Source: an uncultured Sphingomonadaceae bacterium
Lineage (GTDB): Bacteria; Pseudomonadota; Alphaproteobacteria; Sphingomonadales; Sphingomonadaceae
Reading direction: 5' to 3'
Length of the DNA stretch: 43,552 nucleotides
Assembly: GCA_947493195.1 (NCBI GenBank)
Contig: CANLQG010000012.1
Span: 1 to 43,552, forward strand
Positions 8,772-17,900 of the stretch are shown here, piece after piece. Both the position numbers and the translations under genes were made by a program. Below the pieces are notes generated by a model. The model was not told the origin of the DNA. It did no database searches and worked only from the letters and a program-made list of their open reading frames with translations. The stretch's first letter is position 1. Each line of letters starts with the position of its first letter.

Positions 8772-9572
8772 ATGACTGAAAACGTAACTCCGCGCGAAGT
8801 GGTGGAGCCCGAAGCGGCCAAGCCCAAGGAAAAGGAAGACTGGAAAAGCTTCGGCTGGTTCCTGGTCAAGCTGGTGATCGTGGTGCTGGTATTCCGCACC
8901 TTCGTATTCACCAGCTTCAACATCCCGTCCGAAAGCATGATGCCGCGCCTGCTCGTGGGCGACTACCTGTTCGCCGCCAAGTGGCCTTACGGCTATTCGC
9001 GCTATTCGCTGCCGTTCGACGTGGACGTGGGCGACGGGCGCGTGTTCGCTACCCTGCCCGAGCACGGCGATGTGGCGATCTTCAAGCATCCCATCGACCA
9101 TACCGACTATATCAAGCGCGTTATCGGCCTGCCAGGCGACACCGTGCAGATGGTGGACGGGCAACTGGTGCTCAACGGAAAGCCCGTGCCGAAGGAGCGG
9201 GTCGAGGATTTCGTGGTCGACCTTCCTGCCGGGCAACGCTGCTATTCCGGTCGCTTCGCCTTCCGTACCGAAGACGGCGCGCCCGCCTGCCGCTATCCGC
9301 AGTTCCGCGAAACCCTGCCGAATGGCGTCAGCTACAACGTGCTCGATCTGGGCGTGGTCGCGGTCGACAATACCGCGCCGGTCATCGTGCCCGAAGACCA
9401 TGTCTTCATGATGGGCGACAACCGTGACAACTCGCAGGACAGCCGACGCGCATCGGTCTCTGGCGGCTGGGTGGGCTTGGTACCGACCGAAAACCTCGTT
9501 GCCGAAGCCAGCTTCATGTACTGGTCGTGGGGCAATGGCGTGCGCTGGGGCCGGATCTTCGAAGGCATATGA
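8772..9572 (+). CDS. lepB: Signal peptidase I
   Basis: This 266-aa membrane-bound serine protease removes signal peptides from exported proteins at the outer face of the inner membrane. A charged cytoplasmic N-terminus (1-27) precedes one transmembrane segment (about 28-48). The catalytic Ser55 is in IPSESMMP and the Lys115 general base in DYIKRVIGLPGD. The late signature GDNRDNSQDSR is present. Its stop overlaps the start of rnc by ATGA, so lepB, rnc and era should be translated as a coupled operon, an order common in proteobacteria. The 234-base region upstream, divergent from pgi, should hold the operon promoter; a TTGACG lies near 8737 but no convincing -10 follows. Confidence 0.95.
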   Translation: MTENVTPREVVEPEAAKPKEKEDWKSFGWFLVKLVIVVLVFRTFVFTSFNIPSESMMPRLLVGDYLFAAKWPYGYSRYSLPFDVDVGDGRVFATLPEHGDVAIFKHPIDHTDYIKRVIGLPGDTVQMVDGQLVLNGKPVPKERVEDFVVDLPAGQRCYSGRFAFRTEDGAPACRYPQFRETLPNGVSYNVLDLGVVAVDNTAPVIVPEDHVFMMGDNRDNSQDSRRASVSGGWVGLVPTENLVAEASFMYWSWGNGVRWGRIFEGI

Positions 9573-10240
9573 GCACGCTGGAGCCTGAAACCCGCGCATG
9601 GCTGGAAGGCCACGGCTTCACCGTGCGCAAAGAGGCGCTGTGGCACGAGGCGCTCACCCACGGCAGCACGGGCGAAACCAAGGATTACGACCGGCTGGAA
9701 TTCCTGGGCGACAGGGTGCTGGGCCTCACCATCGCAGACTGGCTGTATGACCATTCGAACAGTGCCGAGGGGAAGCTGGCGCAGCGCCTGAATGCCCTGG
9801 TCAGCAAGCAGGCCTGCGCCAACCGGGCGCGCGCGATCGGCACGAGCGACCATGTGCGGATGGGCAAGCAGGCCAGGGAAGACGGCGCGCAGGACAGCGA
9901 CAACGTGCTGGGCGACATCATGGAATCGCTGATCGGCGCGAACTTTCTGGAGGCGGGGTTCGACGCGACGCGGGACCTGATCCGCAATCTCTGGCGCGAG
10001 GTGTTCGACGGCGAGACAGGACGCCGCAAGCATCCCAAGAGCGCGCTGCAGGAATGGGCTGCGGGCAACCAGCGCCGCCCGCCCGAATATTCGGTTACAG
10101 GTACGTCCGGCCCCGACCACGCCCGGCGGTTCACCGTACAGGTGAGCGTACACAAGGTCGGCGCAGTGGAGGCCACCGCCGGTGGCAAGCGCGAGGCCGA
10201 AACCGAAGCCGCAAGGCTTTTCATGGAGAAATACGGATGA
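9569..10240 (+). CDS. rnc: Ribonuclease III
   Basis: This 223-aa double-strand-specific endoribonuclease matures rRNA and trims structured mRNAs. The signature region reads YDRLEFLGDRVLGL, with the metal-ligand Glu44 and catalytic Asp48. The second pair is in DNVLGDIMESLIGA (Asp116, Glu119), slightly different from the usual VLADAFEALIGA but with the acidic residues kept. The C-terminal 70 residues form a double-stranded RNA-binding domain, starting at HPKSALQEW and ending with ATAGGKREAETEAARLF. I start at ATG 9569 because it overlaps the lepB stop by ATGA; an upstream in-frame codon at 9527 would overlap lepB more deeply. It overlaps era in the same way at its end. Confidence 0.95.
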   Translation: MSTLEPETRAWLEGHGFTVRKEALWHEALTHGSTGETKDYDRLEFLGDRVLGLTIADWLYDHSNSAEGKLAQRLNALVSKQACANRARAIGTSDHVRMGKQAREDGAQDSDNVLGDIMESLIGANFLEAGFDATRDLIRNLWREVFDGETGRRKHPKSALQEWAAGNQRRPPEYSVTGTSGPDHARRFTVQVSVHKVGAVEATAGGKREAETEAARLFMEKYG

Positions 10241-11139
10241 GCCAAGGCGAACAGAAATGCGGCCTGGTGGCTGTGATCGGCGCACCCAACGCGGGCAAGT
10301 CTACGCTGGTGAACCAGCTTGTGGGCCAGAAGGTCGCCATCACCAGCGCCAAGGCGCAGACTACCCGCGCGCGTCTGCTGGGCATTGCCCTGCACGACAA
10401 TGTGCAGATGATCCTGGTCGACACGCCCGGCATCTTCGAGCCAAAACGCCGCCTAGACCGCGCCATGGTGAGCGCCGCGTGGGAAGGCGCGGTGGCAGCC
10501 GATGCCGTGCTGCTGGTGGTGGACCCTGTGAAGCAGCGCCGCCACGAACTGATGCCGCTGGTCGAACAGTTGAAGGATCGCAAGGAGCGCAAGATCCTGG
10601 TACTCAACAAGGTGGACGTCTCGAAGAAGGAGCCGTTGCTGGAACTGGCGCAGGAACTGACCCAGCTTGCCGATTTCGGCGAGGTCTTCTTCGTCTCCGC
10701 TCTCACCGGCGACGGCGTGCCGGAATTGAAGGACATGCTGGCCGGGCTAATGCCAGAAGGGCCGTGGCACTATCCCGAAGACCAGGTTTCCGATGCCAGC
10801 GAACGCCTCCTCGCCGCCGAAGTAACGCGAGAGCAGCTTTACCAGCAGTTGCACGAGGAACTGCCCTACGACGCCGCCGTGCGTCCCGAAAGCTACACCC
10901 AGCGCCCCGACGGCAGCGTGGAGGTGCGGCAGCAGATCGTGATCGCTCGCGACAGCCAGAAACCGATCGTGCTGGGCAAGCAGGGTAGCCGCATCAAGGC
11001 CATCGGTGAGGCCGCGCGCAAGGAGCTGTCGGAAATGCTGGGCGTGAAAGTCCACCTCTTCCTGCATGTCAAAGTGGACGAGAAGTGGGCGGAGAACCGC
11101 GAGGTTTACGAAGAGATCGGGCTGGACTGGGTCAAGTGA
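10237..11139 (+). CDS. era: GTPase Era
   Basis: This is a 300-aa essential GTPase that binds the 3' end of 16S rRNA and helps 30S subunit maturation. The G motifs are GAPNAGKS at 15-22 (G1), DTPG (G3), NKVD (G4) and a SALTG segment (G5). A C-terminal KH domain is clear from VLGKQGSRIKAIGEAARKEL and the following VHLFLHVKV. The start at 10237 overlaps the rnc stop by ATGA. It is the last gene of the lepB-rnc-era operon; the next gene is convergent after about 70 bases, and no clear terminator was found in the gap. Confidence 0.96.
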   Translation: MSQGEQKCGLVAVIGAPNAGKSTLVNQLVGQKVAITSAKAQTTRARLLGIALHDNVQMILVDTPGIFEPKRRLDRAMVSAAWEGAVAADAVLLVVDPVKQRRHELMPLVEQLKDRKERKILVLNKVDVSKKEPLLELAQELTQLADFGEVFFVSALTGDGVPELKDMLAGLMPEGPWHYPEDQVSDASERLLAAEVTREQLYQQLHEELPYDAAVRPESYTQRPDGSVEVRQQIVIARDSQKPIVLGKQGSRIKAIGEAARKELSEMLGVKVHLFLHVKVDEKWAENREVYEEIGLDWVK

Positions 11140-11209
11140 TCGACTTTCGCCGCTGCGCTGCCTTGCGCGCAGGTCAGGCGCAGGCCAAGAAAAGGTTGAG
11201 CCTGAAACT

Positions 11210-12013
11210 CTAGCGACCCAATTCGGCAGCCTCACTCGGTCCAATGAAGCGCGCGTCTTGCGCGATCAGAAAATCGACAATCTGGCTGAACTGTGCAAAC
11301 CGCTCCGGCTCGTTCGCCCAGCTGCGGGGGTGGCCCTGAATGACGATGACCTCGTCCAGTGGTGCCGCCCGATAGGCCTTGATGAAGCGGCTGGCATCGG
11401 GAATATGGACAGGATACTCGATGTTCAATTCAGGTGCCCGGCGCAACTGGGCAAGGCTGGTGGGTGCGATCTCACCGTTGGTATCCTTGAACATCCATAC
11501 CTTCAGCGAAGGTATCTGCGCGATCGCCTGCGCCGTATCGGCGTCCGTGCTGTTATAGGGTGCCCCGAACACGGTGAATGGCTCACCAAGAACGGTTTCC
11601 GCCAGATATTGAGTGCGCCGAAGCGCCGCTATCTGCGCAGGGAATCCGGCTCCCCGAAACTCCCGAACGTCGCTGTGGTCAGGCCCGCTCCGGCAATGGC
11701 AATAGCCGTGGTTCCAGAGTTCATGCCCCCTTGCCCGCTGCTCCAGAAGCCACCTTACGGCTGCAGGGTCCGGTCGCTCCAGACCTTCTCCGATGACTCC
11801 AATCGTTGCGATAACGCCGCGCCGGTTGAGCAAAGCGAAAACATTCGCCCATCCTGGATGCACACCCTCGTCGGCGCGATAGTCGTCGAGTTTCAAAACG
11901 ACCGTGGGATGATCGCTAACGCCGGCATCTTGCGACTGGAGACTGGCACAGGCTGATAGAACGCACAGCATCAGCAGCAACGGGACACGGCGCCAGAAAC
12001 CACTTTTCTGCAT
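11210..12013 (-). CDS. Polysaccharide deacetylase-like lipoprotein
   Basis: This 267-aa protein is predicted to be exported and lipidated: the N-terminus has a basic start, a hydrophobic core and a lipobox LSAC. The body looks like a NodB-type deacetylase fold. VVLKLDDYR carries the Asp-Asp of the catalytic and metal motif, HELWNHGYCH gives a His-x4-His-type metal site, and GAPYN fits the motif that follows. A role in deacetylating an envelope or surface glycan is likely but the substrate is unknown. The ATG at 12011-12013 has GGA 9 bases upstream; a TTG three codons earlier is the alternative. It stands downstream of the MFS gene on the same strand, after a 92-base gap. Confidence 0.75.
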   Translation of the reverse strand: MQKSGFWRRVPLLLMLCVLSACASLQSQDAGVSDHPTVVLKLDDYRADEGVHPGWANVFALLNRRGVIATIGVIGEGLERPDPAAVRWLLEQRARGHELWNHGYCHCRSGPDHSDVREFRGAGFPAQIAALRRTQYLAETVLGEPFTVFGAPYNSTDADTAQAIAQIPSLKVWMFKDTNGEIAPTSLAQLRRAPELNIEYPVHIPDASRFIKAYRAAPLDEVIVIQGHPRSWANEPERFAQFSQIVDFLIAQDARFIGPSEAAELGR

Positions 12014-12105
12014 TGCTGCCAATCCTATACCTCACCCTGACGCACCATGGATCATGGCAGGCCCCGTTCTTTGCGACAAGCCACGCGGTATCAGTTTGCG
12101 AAAGG

Positions 12106-13521
12106 CTATCGGTTCGCCGGATTATCCCGCTGCGAAAAGCGCACCATGCTTGCCAAAGCAGCCACCACTGCCAGCGCGCAACTGACATAAAGTGGGGCTG
12201 GCCCGGTGCCCAGACCGGCGGCAAGCAGGATGCCGATCGCGACCGCGCCCATCGTCTGGCCGAAAAGGCGCGATGTCGATAGCAAGCCGCCCGCAGCCGC
12301 CGCGCGGTCTCGCGGAGCGCGGCCGATCAAGAGGCGCGAATTGGGGCTGAAGAACAGGCCGAAACCCACTGCAGTCAGGCTGAGCCGCCATGCGATGTTC
12401 CATGCACCGGGCTGGTCGGGCATGGTCGCCAGCAGCAGCAGCCCGACGATGGCAATCGCCATGCCGGTGACCCCCAGCTTGGTAGGCGCGATCTTGTCGG
12501 AAGCCATGCCCGCAATCGGGGAGACCACTAACATGGTGAGCGGGAAAGGCAGCAGCAGCAAACCGACCATCTGCGGTTCGTAGCCCATGGCGTTCTCGAA
12601 CCGGAATGGCAGGCCGAGCATCAGTGCCCCGGCAGAAACGAAACTGGCGAACCCGGCCAGCGCGGAAAGGCCGATCACCGGTTTCGCCAGCAGGTCTACC
12701 GGGAATACGGGTGCCTCGCGCCGACGCTCGCGCCGGATCAATGCCAGCAGCGCGACCACGCCCAGTGCAAAGGCGGCGATGCCCCAGCCCAGCGCGTCAT
12801 GCGTGCCAAGCTGGATACCGCCGACCAGCAGCAGCATCGTGAGCGCGCTCAGCACTCCGCTGCGCCATTTGGAGGGTTGATTGCGCGGTTCGGGTTCCGG
12901 CAGCGCGCGGCCCAGCAGAAGCGAGATAACCGCCATCGGGGCCGCGGCCACGAATACCGTTTGCCAGGGCAGGTTGCCGACGATGTACCCGCCCAGCGTG
13001 GGGGCCAGCGCAGCAGAGCTGGCAACGATCACGCTGTTGATCCCCATTCCGGTGCCCAGCCTGCTGGCCGGATAGATCTGTCGTAACATGGCCGCCGACA
13101 CGCTCAGCGCCATGGCGGCGCCGATCGCCTGCACGGCGCGCAGCAGCAGCAGGACGGTAAAGCTGTCGACGAAGAAGCAGGCAGCGGACGCCACCATGAA
13201 AACGCCCTGACCGGCCTGGTAGAGGGTTCGATGGCCCAGCCTGTCACCAAGGGAAGAGAACGGCAGCAACAGCATCACCAGCACGAGCTGGTAGATGGTC
13301 ACCACATTGGTCACGGCGGCTTCGCCCACGTTCAGGTCGCGGGCGATAGTGGGAAGCGCGACATTCGCGATGTTGCTGTCGATCACCAGCAGAGAGGTGC
13401 CGAAGCTGATGGCTGCAATGGCCCACAGGCGGCGGGGCTTTGGCAGACCGGCATGGTCGTCCGGGATCGTCTCGACGCGCGGGTCGTCGGTAAAGGTGCC
13501 GGGCTGCTGCATCCCCGCCAT
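12106..13521 (-). CDS. MFS drug-efflux-type transporter (DHA2-like)
   Basis: This 471-aa inner-membrane protein has many hydrophobic segments, compatible with the 14-helix DHA2 (EmrB/QacA) group of the major facilitator superfamily. The first helix carries LLVIDSNIANVALPTIA, the DxxIVNVALP-type signature of proton-driven multidrug exporters. The loop after helix 2 reads GDRLGHRT, the conserved MFS motif A. Helix 5 contains GxxxGPxxGG-like APTLGGYIV. Substrates cannot be predicted from sequence. No adjoining regulator of the TetR or MarR type is present. An alternative start is the ATG three codons downstream; neither has a good ribosome site. Confidence 0.85.
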   Translation of the reverse strand: MAGMQQPGTFTDDPRVETIPDDHAGLPKPRRLWAIAAISFGTSLLVIDSNIANVALPTIARDLNVGEAAVTNVVTIYQLVLVMLLLPFSSLGDRLGHRTLYQAGQGVFMVASAACFFVDSFTVLLLLRAVQAIGAAMALSVSAAMLRQIYPASRLGTGMGINSVIVASSAALAPTLGGYIVGNLPWQTVFVAAAPMAVISLLLGRALPEPEPRNQPSKWRSGVLSALTMLLLVGGIQLGTHDALGWGIAAFALGVVALLALIRRERRREAPVFPVDLLAKPVIGLSALAGFASFVSAGALMLGLPFRFENAMGYEPQMVGLLLLPFPLTMLVVSPIAGMASDKIAPTKLGVTGMAIAIVGLLLLATMPDQPGAWNIAWRLSLTAVGFGLFFSPNSRLLIGRAPRDRAAAAGGLLSTSRLFGQTMGAVAIGILLAAGLGTGPAPLYVSCALAVVAALASMVRFSQRDNPANR

Positions 13522-13574
13522 GTGCGACCGGCTTGCAGATTGTGCAAGTGCAGCATTTGCCCGAACGGGCAGTC

Positions 13575-13757
13575 TCAGCGCTTCTTGGCGATCGCGATCT
13601 TGTTCTTCTTGGCGAAATCCCGCGTCGATTCCTCGCTACGGCCAAGGGACTTGGCAATCTGCTTCAAGCCCTGCCCTTTGCCGGCGAGCAGTTTCAGCTT
13701 GCCCGCTTCCTCGCCGTTCCAGGGCTGTTTGTGCCGTTCGAATTGCTCCTTCGCCAT
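13575..13757 (-). CDS. Small basic HTH-like protein translationally coupled to topA
   Basis: This 60-aa Lys-rich protein is predicted to be cytoplasmic. The middle, WNGEEAGKLKLLAGKGQGLK followed by QIAKSLGRSEESTRDFA, has the pattern of a small Myb/SANT or HTH DNA-binding motif (W, EE, KL, IA, LGRSE). Its ATG shares one base with the topA stop (TGATG), so it should be translated by re-initiation after topA. This suggests a DNA-linked function, but none is known to me. Confidence 0.72.
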   Translation of the reverse strand: MAKEQFERHKQPWNGEEAGKLKLLAGKGQGLKQIAKSLGRSEESTRDFAKKNKIAIAKKR

Positions 13758-16351
13758 CAGCTCTCCTCCGCAGTCTTGGCCGCAGCCTTCTTCTTGGCGG
13801 GAGCCTTCTTCTTTGCCGGAGCTTTCTTTTTCGCGGCGGTCTTCTTGGCAGGTGCTTTTTTTGCCGGAGCCTTGCGCTTTTTCTTGGCCCGGCCCTTTGC
13901 CGCCTTGGCAGCGATCAGTTCCAGAGCCTGCTCGAGCGTCAGCGCATCCTTGTCCGTGTCCTTAGGGATGGTCGCGTTGGTGGTGCCATCGGTGACGTAG
14001 GCGCCATAGCGGCCATCCATCAGCTTGATTTCATCCCCGGCATCGTTCTTGCCATAAACCTTCAGCGGCTCGCGGCTTCCGCGCCCGCCACCCTTGCGAT
14101 TGGCCGACTGCGCCAGCAGGTCCACCGCACGGTTCATGCCGATCTCGAAAATCTCGGCGGTGTTCTGCAACTTGCCGTAGGTGCCTTCGTGACGGACAGC
14201 GGGGCCATAGCGCCACAGACCCGCCTCGATATCCTTGCCGGTATCGGGATGCTGGCCGATGATACGCGGCAGCGCCAGCAGCTTCAGCGCCCATTCCAGG
14301 TCGAAATCGTCGATGTCCTTGGGGATGGAGGCGCGCTTGGCATCCTTGCCCTCCCCCAGTTGCACATAGGGGCCGAAGCGCCCGGTCCTGCGCTCCACCG
14401 GCAGCCCGGTTTCCGGGTCTTCGCCCATCGTGCCATCGTTGCTACCATCCTCGCCGCCGGGCTGGCCGAACTTGCGACGGAAGTTGCACTCAGGGTAATT
14501 CACGCAGCCAATGAAAGCGCCGTAGCGGCCACCACGAAGGTGCAGTTCGCCCCCTTCGCGGCCCTGCTCGGCACAAAGCGGGCACCAGCGCGGGTTGTGC
14601 CCATCTTCGCGTTCCGGGAAGAGAAAATCCTCGAGGAAGGTGTCCAGCACCTCGGTCACTTCCGAAGGCTGGCGTTCCATGACTTCGTCGCTCTTCGGCT
14701 TGAAGTCGCGCCAGAAATTTTCCAGCAGCGTCTTGTACTGGGAACGCCCGCCAGAAACCTCGTCCAGCTCGTCTTCCATCTCCGCCGTGAAGTCGTAGGC
14801 AACATAGCGGGGGAAGAAGCGTTCGAGAAAGGCTGTCAGAAGCCTGCCCGAATCCTCTGCAAAGAAACGGTTTTTCTCCATCCGAACGTAATCGCGGTCA
14901 CGCAGGGTCTGGATGGTGGAGGCATAAGTGGAAGGACGCCCGATGCCCAGTTCCTCCAGCCGCTTCACCAGCGATGCCTCGCTGAAACGCGGCGGCGGCT
15001 GGGTGAAATGCTGGGTCGCCTCGACTGCCTTCTTCGCCGGGCTATCGCCGTTGCGCATCATCGGCAACAGGTTGTCATCGTCCTCTTCCGATTTCTCGTC
15101 GAAACTCTCGGAATAGACCGCCAGGAAACCGGGGAATTTTACCACCTGCCCGGTCGCGCGAAGCTCGTGCGCCCCGGTCGCCTCGCGCAGGGTTACCGTG
15201 GTACGTTCAAGCTGCGCGGTCGCCATCTGGCTGGCCATCGCGCGCTTGAAGATCAGGTCGTACAGCTTGGCTTCGTCACCCGAACCGGCGCGGTCCTTGC
15301 TGAAACTGGTGGGCCGGATCGCCTCGTGTGCCTCCTGCGCGTTCTTCGCCTTGGTGGAATAGAAGCGCGGCTTCTCGGGCCGGTAGTCGGGCGAGAATCG
15401 TTCTGCGATCGCGTCGCGGCACGCCATGATCGCGCTAATGTCCATCTGCACGCCGTCGGTACGCATGTAGGTGATCGCGCCCGCTTCGTAGAGATTTTGC
15501 GCGCACCGCATCGTGTGACTGGCGGAAAAGCCCAGCTTGCGCGCCGCTTCCTGTTGCAACGTGGAGGTGGTGAACGGCGGTGCGGGATTGCGCTTTACCG
15601 GCTTGGTCTCGACTTCCTCGACCTTGAAATTGCCGTTCTCGACGGCGGCCTTCGCCGCGTCGGCAGTGCCCTTGTCGCCGATGGAAAGCCGCTCCAGCTT
15701 CTTGCCGTCGTAGCGTACGAGGCGCGCGTCGAACGCGGTGCCGTCTTCCTCCATCTTCGCGACGACGGACCAGTATTCGTCCGCCCGGAAAACCTCGATC
15801 TCGCGCTCCCGCTCGCAGATCAGGCGCAGCGCCACGGATTGCACACGGCCCGCGGACTTGGCGCCGGGCAGCTTGCGCCACAGCACGGGGGAAAGGGTAA
15901 AGCCGAACAGGTAATCCAGCGCGCGGCGGCCAAGGTACGCGTCGATCAGATCCTGGTCGAGCTCGCGCGGCTTCTTCATCGCCTCGGTCACGGCGGCCTT
16001 GGTGATGGCGTTGAAGGTCACGCGCTCCACGTTGGTGGGCAGGGCCTTGCGCTTCTTCAGCAGGTCCATAACGTGCCAGCTAATTGCCTCGCCCTCTCTG
16101 TCAGGGTCGGTAGCAAGGATCAGGCGGTCGGCATTCTTGGCGGCATCGGCAATCGCTTTTACCTGCGCGCGGTTGCGCTGGTCGGCATAGACTTCCCAGT
16201 CCATCGCGAAATCTTCTTCGGGACGCACGGAGCCATCCTTCGGCGGCAGGTCGCGCACGTGGCCGTAGGAGGCGAGGACCTTGAAGTCCTTGCCGAGGTA
16301 TTTCTCGATGGTTTTCGCCTTCGCGGGCGACTCAACGATGACAAGTTGCAT
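13757..16351 (-). CDS. topA: DNA topoisomerase I
   Basis: This 864-aa type IA topoisomerase relaxes negative supercoils. The toprim domain starts the protein (VIVESPAKAKTI, with Glu7; TDPDREGE at 81-88 holds the acidic triad partners). The active-site Tyr295 is in GAITYMRTDG. HEAIRPT and the GRPSTYAS helix are conserved. A C-terminal zinc-binding segment (CPLC followed by CVNYPEC) and further topoisomerase C-terminal repeats follow. The last roughly 45 residues are a Lys/Ala/Pro tail made of KKxPAKK-like units, which probably binds DNA non-specifically and is common in alphaproteobacterial and actinobacterial TopA. The small HTH-like gene is coupled to its stop. Confidence 0.96.
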   Translation of the reverse strand: MQLVIVESPAKAKTIEKYLGKDFKVLASYGHVRDLPPKDGSVRPEEDFAMDWEVYADQRNRAQVKAIADAAKNADRLILATDPDREGEAISWHVMDLLKKRKALPTNVERVTFNAITKAAVTEAMKKPRELDQDLIDAYLGRRALDYLFGFTLSPVLWRKLPGAKSAGRVQSVALRLICEREREIEVFRADEYWSVVAKMEEDGTAFDARLVRYDGKKLERLSIGDKGTADAAKAAVENGNFKVEEVETKPVKRNPAPPFTTSTLQQEAARKLGFSASHTMRCAQNLYEAGAITYMRTDGVQMDISAIMACRDAIAERFSPDYRPEKPRFYSTKAKNAQEAHEAIRPTSFSKDRAGSGDEAKLYDLIFKRAMASQMATAQLERTTVTLREATGAHELRATGQVVKFPGFLAVYSESFDEKSEEDDDNLLPMMRNGDSPAKKAVEATQHFTQPPPRFSEASLVKRLEELGIGRPSTYASTIQTLRDRDYVRMEKNRFFAEDSGRLLTAFLERFFPRYVAYDFTAEMEDELDEVSGGRSQYKTLLENFWRDFKPKSDEVMERQPSEVTEVLDTFLEDFLFPEREDGHNPRWCPLCAEQGREGGELHLRGGRYGAFIGCVNYPECNFRRKFGQPGGEDGSNDGTMGEDPETGLPVERRTGRFGPYVQLGEGKDAKRASIPKDIDDFDLEWALKLLALPRIIGQHPDTGKDIEAGLWRYGPAVRHEGTYGKLQNTAEIFEIGMNRAVDLLAQSANRKGGGRGSREPLKVYGKNDAGDEIKLMDGRYGAYVTDGTTNATIPKDTDKDALTLEQALELIAAKAAKGRAKKKRKAPAKKAPAKKTAAKKKAPAKKKAPAKKKAAAKTAEES

Positions 16352-16438
16352 TGTAAATTCGTTATCCTGATGTCTTGCCCGATACGGCGAGCCTTACGTG
16401 TACGTACGCGCGAAGGTGGTGGCGCTATGCCGGATTCG

Positions 16439-16810
16439 TCAAGCGACCTTTCGCATCTTCAGCCACGCAGCGATGAAAAGCGCGGCGAACAACAGGTCCA
16501 CCGCACCGCCCAGTGCCATGTCGTCCGCCGCCTGCCCCTGCGACCAGAAGGCAAGCGCGGGAACGCCGAAGCTGATCTTCTCGAACACGGTCAGAGGCAG
16601 GAAGGCGGCGTAGCGCAGCGGGTCTCGCGCGATAACGAGGAATACGCCCTGGAATACCAGCGCGATCCCGGCGAAGGCAAAATAGAGCAACCGGTGCGGG
16701 TCTGGCGCATCGGTGAAGTAAAGGGCTGGCACGGCGAGGAAACCGTAGATCGCGGCGATGATGTAAACGCGACGAGCGAAAGTGACGGCTGCGTGCGGTG
16801 TTTCAGGCAA
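16439..16810 (-). CDS. Small four-helix membrane protein, unknown function
   Basis: This 123-aa protein has about four hydrophobic segments (residues about 14-31, 41-60, 68-86 and 97-118) separated by short charged loops, with a basic C-terminus. I do not recognise a characterised family. The start is the TTG at 16808-16810, which lies 8 bases inside the 3' end of dprA; GGGAGAG is spaced 6 bases before it and no in-frame ATG precedes the first helix. The overlap implies translational coupling at the end of the plsY-dprA transcript. topA begins 87 bases downstream on the same strand. Confidence 0.72.
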   Translation of the reverse strand: MPETPHAAVTFARRVYIIAAIYGFLAVPALYFTDAPDPHRLLYFAFAGIALVFQGVFLVIARDPLRYAAFLPLTVFEKISFGVPALAFWSQGQAADDMALGGAVDLLFAALFIAAWLKMRKVA

Positions 16811-17900
16811 GGCTTACTCTCCCTCCGGCATGGCGTTCCAGCCGCCCGGCAATCTCCAGTTCCAGCAGCGCCATCTGCACAGCGCCCGGCGTGGTGCCGG
16901 TCTGGCGAACCAGTTCGTCCACCGCGACGGGGGCGCTGGACAGGATGGCGGCAATTTCGTCAGCCGGCAGATCTTCGTCCGCATCGGTGAAAGCGTAGTC
17001 GTATCCGGTTTCGCGAACGCTGGAACGCGGCTGGCCGTCGAAGCCGGACAGAAGTTCCACCACGTCCTGCGGGGACTGCACCAGCACCGCGCCTTCGCGG
17101 ATAAGCTGGTTGCAGCCGTGCGACCGGGCATCCGCCGGGTGGCCGGGGATGGCCATGACCTCGCGGCCCGCCTCTCCCGCCAGCCGCGCCGTGATGAGCG
17201 AGCCGGACTTTGGCGCAGCCTCCACCACCAGCGTGCCGACCGCGAGGCCCGCAATAATGCGGTTGCGCTTGGGAAACTGCTGGCCACGCGGCTCGGTGCC
17301 GGGCGGTTCCTCTGCAATCAGCAGCGCCTCGCTGGCGATCTGCTCCTGCAATTTCGCATGCTGCGGGGGGTAGACAATGTCGATGCCGCTGGCGATCACG
17401 CCAATGGTGTGCGGAAAAGCTCCCTCATGGCTAGCCCCATCAATGCCCTTGGCAAGGCCGGATACGACCACGAACCCTTCGGCTGCCAGTTCCCGCGCAA
17501 AGTCCCGCGCCAGCTTTACCGCCGCTGCCGAGGCGTTTCGAGCACCGACCATCGCGACACAGGGGCGCGATGCCAGCGACAGGTTGCCGCGCATGGTCAC
17601 GATGGGCGGTGCGCCGTCGAGCGCGGCGAGATTGGCCGGGTAGTCCGGCTGGTCATGGAACAGGTAACGAGCGCCCGCCCTGCGTGCTGCCTGCACTTCC
17701 TTTTCGATCCTGTCGCGCGGGGCAGCCTTGTAGTTGCGCTTCGCACCGCGAGCGGCAAGGTCCGGCAGGGCCTCCACCGCATCGCGCGCATTGCCGAAGC
17801 GCTTCAGCAACTGGCCATAGCTGACCGGACCGATATTGGCCGAGCGCAGCAGCTGGATACGGGCAAATGCCTCGTCCTGTCTCAGCGAAGGGGTGGTCAC
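16803..17900 (-). CDS. dprA: DNA-processing protein DprA
   Basis: This 365-aa cytoplasmic protein is predicted to load RecA on incoming single-stranded DNA. The N-terminal SAM-like region (residues about 1-70) is followed by an extended Rossmann fold with VGARNASAAAVKLARDFA, SGLAKGIDGASHEGA, GTEPRGQQFPKRNRIIAGL and KSGSLITARLA, all typical of DprA. The last roughly 60 residues form a winged-helix-like DprA C-terminal domain (VDELVRQTGTTPGAVQMAL). The GTG at 17898-17900 overlaps the plsY stop as GTGA; reading frames extending further upstream would run across plsY. It follows plsY and precedes a coupled small membrane protein gene. Confidence 0.93.
   Translation of the reverse strand: MTTPSLRQDEAFARIQLLRSANIGPVSYGQLLKRFGNARDAVEALPDLAARGAKRNYKAAPRDRIEKEVQAARRAGARYLFHDQPDYPANLAALDGAPPIVTMRGNLSLASRPCVAMVGARNASAAAVKLARDFARELAAEGFVVVSGLAKGIDGASHEGAFPHTIGVIASGIDIVYPPQHAKLQEQIASEALLIAEEPPGTEPRGQQFPKRNRIIAGLAVGTLVVEAAPKSGSLITARLAGEAGREVMAIPGHPADARSHGCNQLIREGAVLVQSPQDVVELLSGFDGQPRSSVRETGYDYAFTDADEDLPADEIAAILSSAPVAVDELVRQTGTTPGAVQMALLELEIAGRLERHAGGRVSLA

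Noticed and set aside
13295..16990. A very long plus-strand open frame (over 1200 codons) across topA and the neighbouring genes
   Set aside because: It is antisense to clear genes with full motifs; long opposite-strand frames are expected in GC-rich DNA and its translation matches no family.
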